64,000 nucleotides of DNA from Pelagicoccus sp. SDUM812005 (GCF_031127875.1 NZ_JARXIA010000026.1:16101-80100); one strand, 5' to 3'; shown: positions 54,349-63,921, numbered from the stretch's first letter. The notes: a model not told the origin generated them from the letters alone. Program-made: numbers and translations.

Positions 54349-56535
54349 ATGAAAACGATGCTGCCAAGGCTAGCCCTGCTTGCTCTCACCCTGTCCAGCT
54401 CCCTATCGGGCGTGCAACTTTCGGTTTCGCCGGAGGGCGAGATCGCCACCTTGCCAGCGGCGCGTGATGCGGTGCGAGCGCTGCGGTCGGCGGGCGAAAA
54501 GGGGGATATCGACGTCCTGGTCCACGAGGGCAGCTACCGTTTGGAGGAAACGCTGGTCTTCGGGCTGGAGGATGCGGCGCCGGCGGGCGCTGTGACCCGT
54601 TATCGAGCTGCCCCGGGAGCTCGGCCTCTGGTCAGCGGGGGGCGGGTGATTGAGAACTGGGTACAGTCTCCGCTGCAGGGCGGCAAGGTTTGGATGGCGA
54701 AGGTGCCTTGGGCGAAAGGCGAGGCTTTCTTCCATTGCCTCTTCGACGGCAACGAACTGTTGCCGCGCGCCCAATCGGAGCCCTTTGCCGTAAGTGTCGA
54801 GGCCAACCGCAGGAAGTATGCCGGCGATCTTGAGGACCGCATCTCGTTCTCGTACGAGGGAGAGGTCCTCAAGCCTTGGGAGAATCTGGAGGATCTGGAG
54901 CTCTACGGCCAACCGACCCGGAAGTGGCTGGTCAATTTCCTCGGGATCGCCTCGGTGGATCCTAAGGCGAAAACGGCGAAACTGAGCGTACCGGCAACCT
55001 ATAACCTGTTTGGGGATTGGGTCGTAGAGAACTGTGTCGACCATCTGGATACGCCTGGAGAATGGGCTCTCGATTCGCGCCAAGGAGTTCTCTATTACTG
55101 GCCGAAATCCGGAAAGCCGGGAAATCAGGTCGTGGCGCCTGCGCTGAACGAGCTGGTACGCGTGGAAGGTGTAAACGATCCCTCGGCCAGCGGCGATAAG
55201 GACCAAGCGGTGAGAGGAATCGTGTTCGAGGGGCTTCGTTTCGCCCATGCCGACCGTCAGGAGTGGTTGGCGGAAGACCAAGGCATCCAGCACGACTGGA
55301 ATATGTGGGACAAGGCCAACGGGCTGCTGCGCTTTCGTGGGGCGGAGGATTGCGTGGTGCGCGATTGCGTCTTTTCCGATAGCGGCAGCGACGGCGTGCG
55401 GCTCGATCTGTATTGCCAGAACATTACGATCGAAGGTTCCACTTTTCGCGATCTAGGCGGGACCGGCGTATTGCTCAGCGGATACGGACCCGGGAGAAAG
55501 GACGTCAACAAGAACAACGTCGTTTTCGACAACGAAATCACGAGGGTCGGGCGCTTGTTTTTGCACTCTCCTGGCATTTTCGTTTGGCAAAGCGGGCACA
55601 ACCGCATTTCGCGTAACCACATCTACGATCAGGCCTATACCGGACTGGTCGTGTCCGGGGTGCGCCGCCGTTTCTTCGCTCCGCTTTTCGAGGAGATGGG
55701 GGTGGAGAATCCGTATACGCAGTGGATGTTTCCGGAGGGGACCAGGGAGCATTTGCCCACGATTCGCTGGGACGAGGTTCGCTTGAGCTCGGTGGAAGAC
55801 TGGTCGGCCTACGAGTCGTACATGCATGCCCGCGGAAACATCATCGAGTTCAACGAAATCCACGACTGCCTTAAGCTGCTGCACGACGGGAACTGCATTT
55901 ACCTATCGGCCAATGGGGACGGAAATATCGTTCGCTACAACGTGACCTACAATCATCCTCAGGGGGCGATGATCCGCACCGACGACGACAGTCATGGGGC
56001 GACGGTTAGCCACAACCTATTGTTCGGCACGCTTGGCGATTCCGGTATCGCGATCAAGGGACTGAATACAGCCCAGCATAATATTTATATCAATTGCCAA
56101 AAGCTGACCGGAGGCGCTGGAAACACGGTAGATCCCGACGCCGATCTCAGCCGTAATGTTTTTTATTATACGTCTTCAGCGAGTCCGCAGACCTTTCACC
56201 GTAGGCTTAGCAAGGTAAAGGGTGGCCTGGACTACAATCTCTACTACCACGAGCAGGGCGGAGCGGAAGCGATCCTGCAAGCGCAGCGCGGGCAGAGCCA
56301 GACGGGCTTGGCGGATCGCCACAGCGTCGCGGCCGACCCGCTTTTCGTGGATCTGGCGCAGGGCGACTTTTCCTTCCGTGACGGCTCGCCAGCTATCGGC
56401 TTGGGAATCGAACCGCTGACTCGCGATACCTTGCGGAAGGTGGGAACCAAGCGGGATCCTTTCCTCGAGCGATTTGCGGAGGGCATGCCGCTGCAGGTGT
56501 ACCGTGAAGGCGCTGGCAATGAGGACGCGGACTAG
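54349..56535 (+). CDS. Secreted GH141-like right-handed beta-helix protein
   Basis: 728 residues with signal peptide (LTLSSSLSGVQL). LPAARDAVRALRSAGEKGDIDVLVHEGSYRLEETLVFGLEDA and VTRYRAAPGARPLVSGGRVI are the N-terminal cap seen in GH141-type proteins. The insert LFDGNELLPRAQSEPF is also shared in kind with the 19905 protein. Beta-helix turns are CVVRDCVFSDSGSDGVRLDLYCQNITIEGSTFRDLGGTGVLLSG, NNVVFDNEITRVG and NRISRNHIYDQAYTGLVVSG. GH141 contains alpha-L-fucosidase and xylanase activities; the substrate here is unknown. No lipobox and no PDZ. It follows two sulfatase genes and is convergent with the AraC gene. Confidence 0.72.
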   Translation: MKTMLPRLALLALTLSSSLSGVQLSVSPEGEIATLPAARDAVRALRSAGEKGDIDVLVHEGSYRLEETLVFGLEDAAPAGAVTRYRAAPGARPLVSGGRVIENWVQSPLQGGKVWMAKVPWAKGEAFFHCLFDGNELLPRAQSEPFAVSVEANRRKYAGDLEDRISFSYEGEVLKPWENLEDLELYGQPTRKWLVNFLGIASVDPKAKTAKLSVPATYNLFGDWVVENCVDHLDTPGEWALDSRQGVLYYWPKSGKPGNQVVAPALNELVRVEGVNDPSASGDKDQAVRGIVFEGLRFAHADRQEWLAEDQGIQHDWNMWDKANGLLRFRGAEDCVVRDCVFSDSGSDGVRLDLYCQNITIEGSTFRDLGGTGVLLSGYGPGRKDVNKNNVVFDNEITRVGRLFLHSPGIFVWQSGHNRISRNHIYDQAYTGLVVSGVRRRFFAPLFEEMGVENPYTQWMFPEGTREHLPTIRWDEVRLSSVEDWSAYESYMHARGNIIEFNEIHDCLKLLHDGNCIYLSANGDGNIVRYNVTYNHPQGAMIRTDDDSHGATVSHNLLFGTLGDSGIAIKGLNTAQHNIYINCQKLTGGAGNTVDPDADLSRNVFYYTSSASPQTFHRRLSKVKGGLDYNLYYHEQGGAEAILQAQRGQSQTGLADRHSVAADPLFVDLAQGDFSFRDGSPAIGLGIEPLTRDTLRKVGTKRDPFLERFAEGMPLQVYREGAGNEDAD

Positions 56536-56579
56536 GCGTCGCGTATCCGTTTCCTGGAGTCGATCGTTTTGAGAAATTT

Positions 56580-57392
56580 CTAGATCGTGGTCTTTTTTCG
56601 AAAGACGCTGGGGCTGCTGCCGGTGTGCTTCTTGAAGAAGCGCGAGAAGTAGTACTCGTCGTTGAAGTTCAGCTTGAGGGCGATTTCTCCGATTCTCATA
56701 TCGGTGTAGAGGAGCATCTCAGAGGCGTGGTCGACGAGGCGGCGCTGGAGGAAGGTTTTGAGCGGGATCCCGAAATCCTTGCGGAAGGACTTGGAGAGGG
56801 CGTCGCGGCTGAGGCCTGCCGCCTGGGCGAGCTCGCCGATGGTGAGGCCTGCGTTGGGTGACGCTTCGATTTGCTCGAAGAGGGATCGGTAGCGTTCGTC
56901 GAGGACGATTTGATGGGGCAGGGCACTCTTGTCCTCATCCATGAACGCGCAGCAATGCTGAAGGAGCAGGGCCTGCAGCATGACGGCATCCCGGGGAGAT
57001 TCTGTGTTTTCCATGATGTGGCGGATGGGAGCGATCTCGGCTGCCGACGCTTTTGTCATGCGGCAGTCCTTGATGCCGTCCAGCAGGTCGAAGCCGCCGA
57101 AGGCCTCCAATGTGAAGTGGAAGGCCACGACGCCGGTCCCTTTTTCGAAGCGAAAGGACAGCTCGGCATTCTTGGGCATGAAATAGATATGGTTGGTCTT
57201 CAGCTCCAGCTCCTTGACGATGCGTCCGTGGTCGTGGTGCCGGATGTATCCGCCCCGGCTGCGGAAAAGGAAAAACAGCCGGTTCATGGGTAGAGTGTTG
57301 CTGCCCGCCCATTCGAAATCGTGCAGGCAGAGGGCGTGGTTCACCTTGGTGCGGAGCCGGTTGCTGGTTTGGATAAAGGTCGTGTTATGCAT
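56580..57392 (-). CDS. AraC-family transcriptional regulator
   Basis: 270 residues. The N-terminal ~150 residues are a cupin-like ligand-binding domain (HALCLHDFEWAGSN, MNRLFFLFRSRGGYIRH, IYFMPKNAELSFRF). The C-terminal double helix-turn-helix is SLFEQIEASPNAGLTIGELAQAAGLSRDALSKSFRKDFGIPLKTFLQRR and then MLLYTDMRIGEIALKLNFNDEYYFSRFFKKHTGSSPSVFRK, a full HTH_18 domain. It is divergent from the Tat-exported GH116-like gene 77 bp away, the usual arrangement for a substrate-responsive activator. Targets are inferred to include that gene pair and perhaps the wider locus. Confidence 0.9.
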   Translation of the reverse strand: MHNTTFIQTSNRLRTKVNHALCLHDFEWAGSNTLPMNRLFFLFRSRGGYIRHHDHGRIVKELELKTNHIYFMPKNAELSFRFEKGTGVVAFHFTLEAFGGFDLLDGIKDCRMTKASAAEIAPIRHIMENTESPRDAVMLQALLLQHCCAFMDEDKSALPHQIVLDERYRSLFEQIEASPNAGLTIGELAQAAGLSRDALSKSFRKDFGIPLKTFLQRRLVDHASEMLLYTDMRIGEIALKLNFNDEYYFSRFFKKHTGSSPSVFRKKTTI

Positions 57393-57469
57393 GGCGGTTT
57401 CTTAAAAGTGCAAAAAATTTGATTCTATATCCATTCTTAAAGCGGGGCTTTTAGCGTATTCTAGCAAAA

Positions 57470-60214
57470 ATGGATACTCAGGAAAATTGCTGCTCTAACC
57501 CCGGGCGTAGCGACATCGCAGAATCTGCGGTCGGCCGTCGCGACTTTATCAAGGCTGCTAGCCTAACGGCGGCCCTTTTTGCTGCGGGACCTATTCGATT
57601 GATGGCAGGTCCCTTCACCAAGGAGGACTTCGAGAAGATCATCCCCTCGGACAAGAAGCTGACCAAGGAGTGGATCCAGAGCCTGTACGCCCGTGGTGAG
57701 GCGATGAACGCGACAGGCGACGACTTGGAGTTCATCGGCATGCCTATCTGTGGAATTGCCACCGGCCAAGTCTACTTGGGAGGCGACGGCCGGCTTTGGT
57801 ACTGGAATTTGGACGGCCAGCCGGACGACGTTTGGAAGGAAATGGGCGCGGGGCACAAGTACATGAAGCCCATCAAGCCTTACAGCCCTATGGACCAGGG
57901 CTTCGCGCTGCAGGTCGGGTCCGGCAAGGAGCGGACGGTCCGCAGCCTGGATTCCGATGGATTTCGCGACATCGTTTTCACCAACGAGTATCCGATGGGA
58001 AACGTTTCCTACGCCGACGAAGATTGTCCGGTCAAGGTCCAGCTCGAAGCGTACACGCCTTTCGTTCCCCTGAATCGCGACGACTCGAGCCATCCCGTGA
58101 CCGTGATGCGCTACACGATCGAGAATACCTCGAAGGAAACGCAAGAGGCCACGATCGCTGGGTGGATCGAGAATTTTTCCAACTACCGTACCGGCAAGGA
58201 TAACAGCAACGGCGTCCGCTTGAGCCAGTATCGCGAGCTTGACGGCTTGTCGGTCGTGGAGTGTTGGACCGAGCCGCGCCACGATGATAGCTCCGGCGAC
58301 ACGGTGCCTTTCGATCATGCCACCGATTTCGGAGCGATCGCTTTGGGACTGCTGGGGGACGCGAAACCGGACTTTGTGGATACGACGCGTTCCCACGCGG
58401 GAGCGACGGATTTGTTCGAAGCCCCGAAGCCCAACAGGAAAGCGATGACGGTTCAGGAACGCCCTTTCAGCGAGAGAGCATTCGCATCGGTCGGGAAGAC
58501 GGTACGCTTGAAGCCGGGCGAGCGGAAGACCATCGCCTTCACGCTATCGTGGCGTTTCCCCAATGCCCGTTACGTCGAGGGCTTCGGCAAGACGGTCTGG
58601 AGCCGCGACGTGAATTACTACTCGACGCAGTGGCCGACCGCTAGCGATTCTGCCGGTGCCGTGGCTGTAAGGGAAAAGGAACTACGGGAAGAGACGCGGA
58701 GCTGGGTCGATACCTGGTACGACTCGACTTTGCCGTATTGGCTTTTGGAGCGGGCTTTGATTCCCGTCAACTGCATGCAGACGCAGGTGGCGGCTCGTTT
58801 GGCCCTGCAGAACAATCGCTACGGACTGGACGAAGGCGTGACCTGCTGCGAGGGCAATTGCACGCACGTGTGGCACTACGCCCAGGGCTTGGCCCGCCTC
58901 TTCCCCGTGATCGAACGCGAATGCCGCGATCAGGTGGACTTCGGCCTATGCCTGAAGGAGGATAGCGGAGCGATGAATTTCCGCGCTTCCAAGAGCGCTT
59001 TCAAGGAAGCGCCTGACGGGCAGTGCGGCTCGATCCTCCGCGTTCTGCGCGAGAGTCAGATGACTACCGATCTCGAGTTTCTAAAAAGCCTCTGGTCGCG
59101 CACCAAGCTCTCGATGGACTATGTGATAAAAACGTGGGACCAGGACGAGGACGGCATGATGGCGGGTGCCCAGCACAATACGCTCGATGGCAATTGGTTT
59201 GGGCAAGTGCATTGGCTGATCAACATGTACCATGCCGCCCTCAAGGCCTCCGCCCAGATGGCGCGCCAAATGGACGAGCCGAAGGTGGCCGAGCGCTACG
59301 AGTCGATTGTCGCCAAGGGAGCCGCCGGCATGATCGACCAGTTGTGGAATGAGGAATTTGGATACTTCGTTCATATTCCCGAGCTTGAACCCAAGAAGAC
59401 GCGCGGCTCGACTACGGGCTGTCACATCGATCAGGTGCTGGGCGAGTTCTGGCTGAAAAACCTCGGACTGGATCCGGTCATGCCGCGAGATAAGGTGCGT
59501 AGGACGCTCAAGTCTCTTTGGACCTATAACTTCTCGCCGGATGTGGGCGAATTCCGAAAACTGCGCCCCAAGGGACGTTGGTACGCAGCCGAAGGCGACG
59601 CGGGCCTTGTCATGTGCACGTGGCCCTTTGGCAGGGAGAATGCGGGCAAGACGAATTTTCACCGCTACTACAACGAGTGCATGTCCGGCTTCGAGTGGCA
59701 GGTCGCCGCTCTCATGATCTGGGAAGACATGCTGGAAGAGGGGCTTGCAATCGGAAAAGCCATCAACGACCGCTATCAACCGGGCAAACGCAATCCGTAC
59801 AACGAAGTCGAATGTAGCGATCACTACGCTCGAGCCATGGCGAGCTACAGCGCGTTTATGGCGCTTTGCGGCTACCGCTACGACGGCCCGGCAGGCAAGC
59901 TCGGCTTCGGCCCGCGCATGCAGCAGGAGGACTTCCGAGCCGCCTTTACTACGGCGGAAGGCTGGGGGCAGTTCACCCAGCAGGTGCAGTCCAGCAAGCT
60001 GGTGGCCGGCGTCGAGCTGCGCTACGGGCAACTGGAGCTGAAGGAGTTCGCCCTCGACAAGGTGGATGGCGTTTCGGCGAGCGGCGTTCGAGCGAGCTTG
60101 GACGGTCAACCGGTTCCAGCCGCGTTCCGCGCGGAATCAGACCGGTATGTTTGCGAATTCGCTTCCGGGCTGAAGTTCAGCAAAGGTTCCCGTTTGGAGG
60201 TGTCGTTCGGCTAG
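57470..60214 (+). CDS. Tat-exported GH116-like (GBA2/DUF608) glycosidase
   Basis: 914 residues. The twin-arginine signal GRRDFIKAASLTAALFAAG (~22-40) shows export of a folded protein. GBA2_N-type beta-sandwich ~60-400 with EFIGMPICGIATGQVYLGGDGRLWYWNLDG; alpha/alpha toroid (DUF608) ~410-830 with CCEGNCTHVWHYAQGLARLFP, DQDEDGMMAGAQHNTLDGNWFG and NECMSGFEWQVAALMIWE. This matches GH116 beta-glucosidase/xylosidase/GBA2 relatives. The canonical acid/base block (DQTYD in characterised members) reads HNTLD here, so the activity cannot be transferred directly. Transcribed away from the AraC gene and followed 24 to 60 bp later by a second family member. Confidence 0.82.
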   Translation: MDTQENCCSNPGRSDIAESAVGRRDFIKAASLTAALFAAGPIRLMAGPFTKEDFEKIIPSDKKLTKEWIQSLYARGEAMNATGDDLEFIGMPICGIATGQVYLGGDGRLWYWNLDGQPDDVWKEMGAGHKYMKPIKPYSPMDQGFALQVGSGKERTVRSLDSDGFRDIVFTNEYPMGNVSYADEDCPVKVQLEAYTPFVPLNRDDSSHPVTVMRYTIENTSKETQEATIAGWIENFSNYRTGKDNSNGVRLSQYRELDGLSVVECWTEPRHDDSSGDTVPFDHATDFGAIALGLLGDAKPDFVDTTRSHAGATDLFEAPKPNRKAMTVQERPFSERAFASVGKTVRLKPGERKTIAFTLSWRFPNARYVEGFGKTVWSRDVNYYSTQWPTASDSAGAVAVREKELREETRSWVDTWYDSTLPYWLLERALIPVNCMQTQVAARLALQNNRYGLDEGVTCCEGNCTHVWHYAQGLARLFPVIERECRDQVDFGLCLKEDSGAMNFRASKSAFKEAPDGQCGSILRVLRESQMTTDLEFLKSLWSRTKLSMDYVIKTWDQDEDGMMAGAQHNTLDGNWFGQVHWLINMYHAALKASAQMARQMDEPKVAERYESIVAKGAAGMIDQLWNEEFGYFVHIPELEPKKTRGSTTGCHIDQVLGEFWLKNLGLDPVMPRDKVRRTLKSLWTYNFSPDVGEFRKLRPKGRWYAAEGDAGLVMCTWPFGRENAGKTNFHRYYNECMSGFEWQVAALMIWEDMLEEGLAIGKAINDRYQPGKRNPYNEVECSDHYARAMASYSAFMALCGYRYDGPAGKLGFGPRMQQEDFRAAFTTAEGWGQFTQQVQSSKLVAGVELRYGQLELKEFALDKVDGVSASGVRASLDGQPVPAAFRAESDRYVCEFASGLKFSKGSRLEVSFG

Positions 60215-60274
60215 GGGAAACGTAGGAGTATCCTATGTTTGGTTACGACAGCGAGTAGGGCATCGAGCGAGAGC

Positions 60275-62839
60275 ATGGAACGATTCACAACCAGCGCCGA
60301 TTGGCCGGTCTTGAAAACCTACGATCGCGATCACTTGGGCAAGATTGCCATGCCGCTGGGCGGCATTGGTACCGGTACGATTTCGCTGGGCGGCAAGGGG
60401 GATCTGCGGGACTGGGAGCTTTGCAATGCTCCGGACAAGGGCTTTGTGCCGGAGTCGGATGAGGACGAAACCAAGAGCGTATCGCCGTTCTTATGTATTC
60501 GATGCATAGATACGAGCGGACGCATCTCCGCCCGCATGTTGGAAGGTCCGATCGAGCTGACTGACTACGAGGGACATTTCGGGGCGGGTGTTCCGAACCA
60601 TGGTTTTCCACGGTTCCGGGAGGCCGAGTTCCTGGTGGCTTATCCATTTGGGCAGGTAGCCTTGAGCGATCCGGATATGCCGCTGCGGGCGCGTCTCAAG
60701 GCGTTCAATCCCATGGTGCCGGGCGACCCGGAGGCGAGCGGTCTGCCGGTGGCTGTGTTGTCCTACGAGATCGAGAACCTTTCCGGCGAGGAGTTGAACG
60801 TGTCGGTGTGCGGCAGCATTCCGAACTATATTGGAGATGAAAACGGGTGTTCGCCCGCTCCGCACCAGAAGGGCGGCTTTTCCGGAGTGCGGGGAAACCG
60901 GAACGAGCTGCGGGACAGCGGCGGCTTGACGGGCGTTTTTATGCATGCCCCGGAGCTGCCGGAGGATTGTCGGCATAAGGGCGATATTTCGCTTTCAACC
61001 GTGAGCGAAGGCCGCATCACTCGTCGCACGGCCTGGAAGGATGCGGGGTGGGGCGGAACGAAGCTCGATTTTTGGAAGGACTTCACGGAAGACGGCCGGC
61101 TCGAGGAGCGGGAGTCCGCCAGCGACAGTCCCTTAGCCTCGTTGTGCGTGCAGCAGACGTTGCCGGCGGGACAGAAGACGGAGATTACTTTTTTGATCAC
61201 CTGGCGTTTTCCGAACCGGAAGGCTTGGAGCCCGTATTATCATTGTACGGCTTACGAAACCTGCGGAGATCGTCCCACGGTAGGAAACTACTACGCGACC
61301 CTGTATTCGGATTCCTTTGACGCGGCGATGAAGATCGCTCCCCGCTTGAAGGCTTTGGAACAGCAGTCGCTTTCCTTCGTCAACGCATTCATCGGTTCCG
61401 ACTTGCCGGAGGTGGTCAAGGAATCGGCTCTGTTTAATTTAAGCACCTTGCGGACGGAGACCTGTTTTCGAACGGCGGACGGACACTTCTACGCCTGGGA
61501 AGGGTCCTGCGACTGTCGGGCCTGCTGCGAGGGCTCCTGTACCCATGTTTGGAATTACGAACACGCTACTGCACTGCTTTTCGGCAGCATTGCTCGCGAC
61601 ATGCGGGAGATCGAGTTCCTGCATGCCACGGGCGAAAATGGGTGCATGAGCTTTCGCGTCGGACTGCCTTTGGAAACGGAGGCCCGATCCTTCAAGATCG
61701 CGGCGGCCGATGGGCAAATGGGTTGCATCATGAAAGCGTATCGCGATTGGCAGCTGTCCGGCGACGATGCGTTTCTGGAACGGCTCTGGCCGCGGGTACG
61801 CAAGGCGCTGGAGTTTTGCTGGATCGAGGGAGGCTGGGATGCGGACCGCGACGGGGTGATGGAAGGCTGCCAGCACAATACCATGGACGTGGAGTACTAC
61901 GGTCCCAACGCCCAGATGGGCTTCTGGTACCTGGGCGCCTTGCGTTGCGCCGCTTTGATGGCAGATCATTTGGAGGAAACTTCTTTCGCGGCGGAGTGCC
62001 GCAGCCTGGCCGAGCAAGGGGCTCAGCGACTGGAGGAGCGGTGCTTCAACGGTGAATTCTTCGAGCAGATTATTGAGCCGTTGGAGGAAGGCGCGGTGGT
62101 AGCCGATGGCTTGACGCATAGCATGGGGGCGGAAGATCGAAGCAATCCGGATCTGCAGCTGGGCGCTGCCTGCTTAGTGGATCAACTCGTAGGGCAATGT
62201 ACAGCCCACGTGTTGGGGATCGGAAGCTTGTCGGATCCGGCCAAGCAACGAAAGGCCTTGGAGTCGATTTATGGATACAACTTCAAGCGCCGGTTCCATG
62301 ATCACTTCAATCATTTCCGCTCCTTCGTGCTAGGAGACGAGTCCGGAACCTTGATGGCGACGTATCCAAAAGGCGGAGCGCCGGAGAATCCCTTTCCCTA
62401 TGCCAACGAGGTGATGACCGGTTTCGAGTATACGGCCGCGGTTCACATGCTTTACGAAGGTATGACCGAGCAAGGCTTGGAATTGATCGCGGCGATTCGC
62501 GAGCGCTACGACGGTCGCAAGCGTTCACCCTTCGACGAAGCGGAGTGCGGACATCACTACGGTCGGGCGCTGGCGTCTTGGTCGGCGGTGTTAGCGTTGA
62601 CCGGCTTTCATTATTCGGGAGTGGAGAAGTCGATGCAATTCGCGGCGCGGGATGGGAGGCACTTCTGGTCCAACGGCGATTCTTGGGGAACCTGCGAGCT
62701 CGCTAACCATCGGGCAGTCTTGACCGTTCTCTTCGGTCGCCTGGAGCTGGAGCGCTTTCGGTTGGGCAATGGCCTCGCGTGCGCGGAGGCCATCGTTCTC
62801 GAAGCAGGCGAAAGCCGCCACCTAGAGTTGTCGCAGTGA
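60275..62839 (+). CDS. GH116-like (GBA2/DUF608) glycosidase without signal peptide
   Basis: Start taken at ATG 60275 (MERFTTSADWPVLKTYDRDHLGKIAMPLGGIGTG); a TTG at 60239 would add 12 residues. 854 residues and no export signal, so probably cytoplasmic. GIGTGTISLGGKGDLRDWEL is the GBA2 N-terminal signature. The C-terminal toroid has ACCEGSCTHVWNYEHATALLF, DADRDGVMEGCQHNTMDVEYYG, and NEVMTGFEYTAAVHMLYEGM. It aligns with the preceding Tat-exported enzyme through the whole core, including the HNTxD block, so the two are tandem paralogues split between compartments. It would finish breakdown of imported oligosaccharides. Confidence 0.82.
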   Translation: MERFTTSADWPVLKTYDRDHLGKIAMPLGGIGTGTISLGGKGDLRDWELCNAPDKGFVPESDEDETKSVSPFLCIRCIDTSGRISARMLEGPIELTDYEGHFGAGVPNHGFPRFREAEFLVAYPFGQVALSDPDMPLRARLKAFNPMVPGDPEASGLPVAVLSYEIENLSGEELNVSVCGSIPNYIGDENGCSPAPHQKGGFSGVRGNRNELRDSGGLTGVFMHAPELPEDCRHKGDISLSTVSEGRITRRTAWKDAGWGGTKLDFWKDFTEDGRLEERESASDSPLASLCVQQTLPAGQKTEITFLITWRFPNRKAWSPYYHCTAYETCGDRPTVGNYYATLYSDSFDAAMKIAPRLKALEQQSLSFVNAFIGSDLPEVVKESALFNLSTLRTETCFRTADGHFYAWEGSCDCRACCEGSCTHVWNYEHATALLFGSIARDMREIEFLHATGENGCMSFRVGLPLETEARSFKIAAADGQMGCIMKAYRDWQLSGDDAFLERLWPRVRKALEFCWIEGGWDADRDGVMEGCQHNTMDVEYYGPNAQMGFWYLGALRCAALMADHLEETSFAAECRSLAEQGAQRLEERCFNGEFFEQIIEPLEEGAVVADGLTHSMGAEDRSNPDLQLGAACLVDQLVGQCTAHVLGIGSLSDPAKQRKALESIYGYNFKRRFHDHFNHFRSFVLGDESGTLMATYPKGGAPENPFPYANEVMTGFEYTAAVHMLYEGMTEQGLELIAAIRERYDGRKRSPFDEAECGHHYGRALASWSAVLALTGFHYSGVEKSMQFAARDGRHFWSNGDSWGTCELANHRAVLTVLFGRLELERFRLGNGLACAEAIVLEAGESRHLELSQ

Positions 62840-62840
62840 A

Positions 62841-62875
62841 CGGCAATGCTCAGGTTTTTATTGCCGTAGTTTTTC
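62841..62875 (+). terminator. Rho-independent terminator after the GH116-like pair
   Basis: Stem cggcaat (62841-62847) / attgccg (62860-62866) with a loop ending in T, followed by tagttttt. Begins 2 bp past the GH116-like stop and just before the RAYT element. Confidence 0.75.
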
Positions 62876-62881
62876 TGAAAA

Positions 62882-63921
62882 GGGGTCAAACCGTAATGTT
62901 TTAACTTAGAATCTTGAGGAGCTTCGCCGCTTGTTTCCTCTTTCCAGACTTCAACTCCGAGCAGTAGCGACTCACTCCGGCGGGCGCCCCCATTTTTAGG
63001 TGTTTCGAAAGCCAAGGGTTTTTGCAGAGGTGCTTGGTCTTGAGGTGGGTCGCAATTGCAACTTTCCAATCTGCTGACTTCCGATCCTTCTTGGCGTCCT
63101 CTTTGTTCTTTCCGAGAGCCTTCAGGCAGCGTCCGAGTTCGCTTGCCCAATTCTCTTCCCGAATTTCGGCGAAGTCTTTGTCTCCAGTTTCGATTGCGGC
63201 GAGTCTATTCCGTTGGTCGGCGATGATCGCCTTCTTGAAGTCTTTAGTGGCCAGAGCCCAACCTTTGCTCATCTTTTCAAACGCCGCGTCTTTCTGGGCT
63301 TGTTCGTCTTGGTTGAGCCATTCGAGGTATTGCGTGTATTTTCTCCTTCCCGCTGGCGTATCCTTGAGCCCTCCGGCTCCCTCGAGGGACGATTCATAGC
63401 TCATGAAACTTTCGCGAGCCTTGGACTTGAAAAGCTTTGGGTAGCTCGAGAAGGGGTAGCTTTTGAGGTCAGGGACCTGCGTGATCCCTGCTCTGACGGG
63501 GTTGAGATGTATGTAGTGGCAAAGCCAAGCGAGCCGGTCCCCGTCGCCTACTAGTATGCTCTTGAACCTTCCTTGGAAGAGATGGCCTCTTTCCTTCCTG
63601 TATCGATTGTAGCGGTTCGCGTAAACGCTTTGGAGCCATCGCATCCCTTCGCTGAGGTTGGGTTGCGGAGTCTCTATCGCCAGGTGGTAGTGGTTGCCCA
63701 TGATGCAGTAGGCGTGAAGGATCCAGCCAGAGCGTTCGCAAGCCTCGAAGAGGCATTTCTCGAATGCGAACTTCGCCCCATCGTCTTCGAAGATCCAGGA
63801 ACGGTAGTTACCTCTATTGATTACGTGGTAGATCGCTCCGGAGTATTCAATGCGTGGGGCTCTTGGCATGGCGGTAGGGTGGGGTGCGTTTTCATAAAGT
63901 CAAACATTACGGTTTGACCCC
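62882..63921. mobile_element. RAYT-bearing element bounded by perfect 20-bp inverted repeats
   Basis: ggggtcaaaccgtaatgttt at 62882-62901 and its exact reverse complement at 63902-63921 enclose the transposase gene, giving a 1040-bp unit. The left repeat touches the transposase stop codon. No obvious short target duplication is seen outside the repeats. RAYT genes are usually immobile singletons next to REP sequences; such long perfect ends suggest a recent insertion or selection on the ends. Confidence 0.65.
62901..63869 (-). CDS. REP-associated tyrosine transposase (IS200/Y1 family, HUH)
   Basis: 322 residues. MPRAPRIEYSGAIYHVINRGN is the standard N-terminus; the HUH pair is His60/His62 in YCIMGNHYHLAIETP. 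The catalytic Tyr is probably Tyr83 in LQSVYANRYNRYRKERGHLFQGRFKSIL, and LAWLCHYIHLNPVRAGI follows, all diagnostic for Y1/RAYT proteins. The C-terminal ~130 residues (KKAIIADQRNRLAAIE, YCSELKSGKRKQAAKLLKIL) form an extra basic, helical DNA-binding region. The enzyme nicks single-stranded DNA hairpins headed by GTAG; matching GTAG-headed hairpins are at 1798, 19704 and 50849. Confidence 0.92.
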   Translation of the reverse strand: MPRAPRIEYSGAIYHVINRGNYRSWIFEDDGAKFAFEKCLFEACERSGWILHAYCIMGNHYHLAIETPQPNLSEGMRWLQSVYANRYNRYRKERGHLFQGRFKSILVGDGDRLAWLCHYIHLNPVRAGITQVPDLKSYPFSSYPKLFKSKARESFMSYESSLEGAGGLKDTPAGRRKYTQYLEWLNQDEQAQKDAAFEKMSKGWALATKDFKKAIIADQRNRLAAIETGDKDFAEIREENWASELGRCLKALGKNKEDAKKDRKSADWKVAIATHLKTKHLCKNPWLSKHLKMGAPAGVSRYCSELKSGKRKQAAKLLKILS

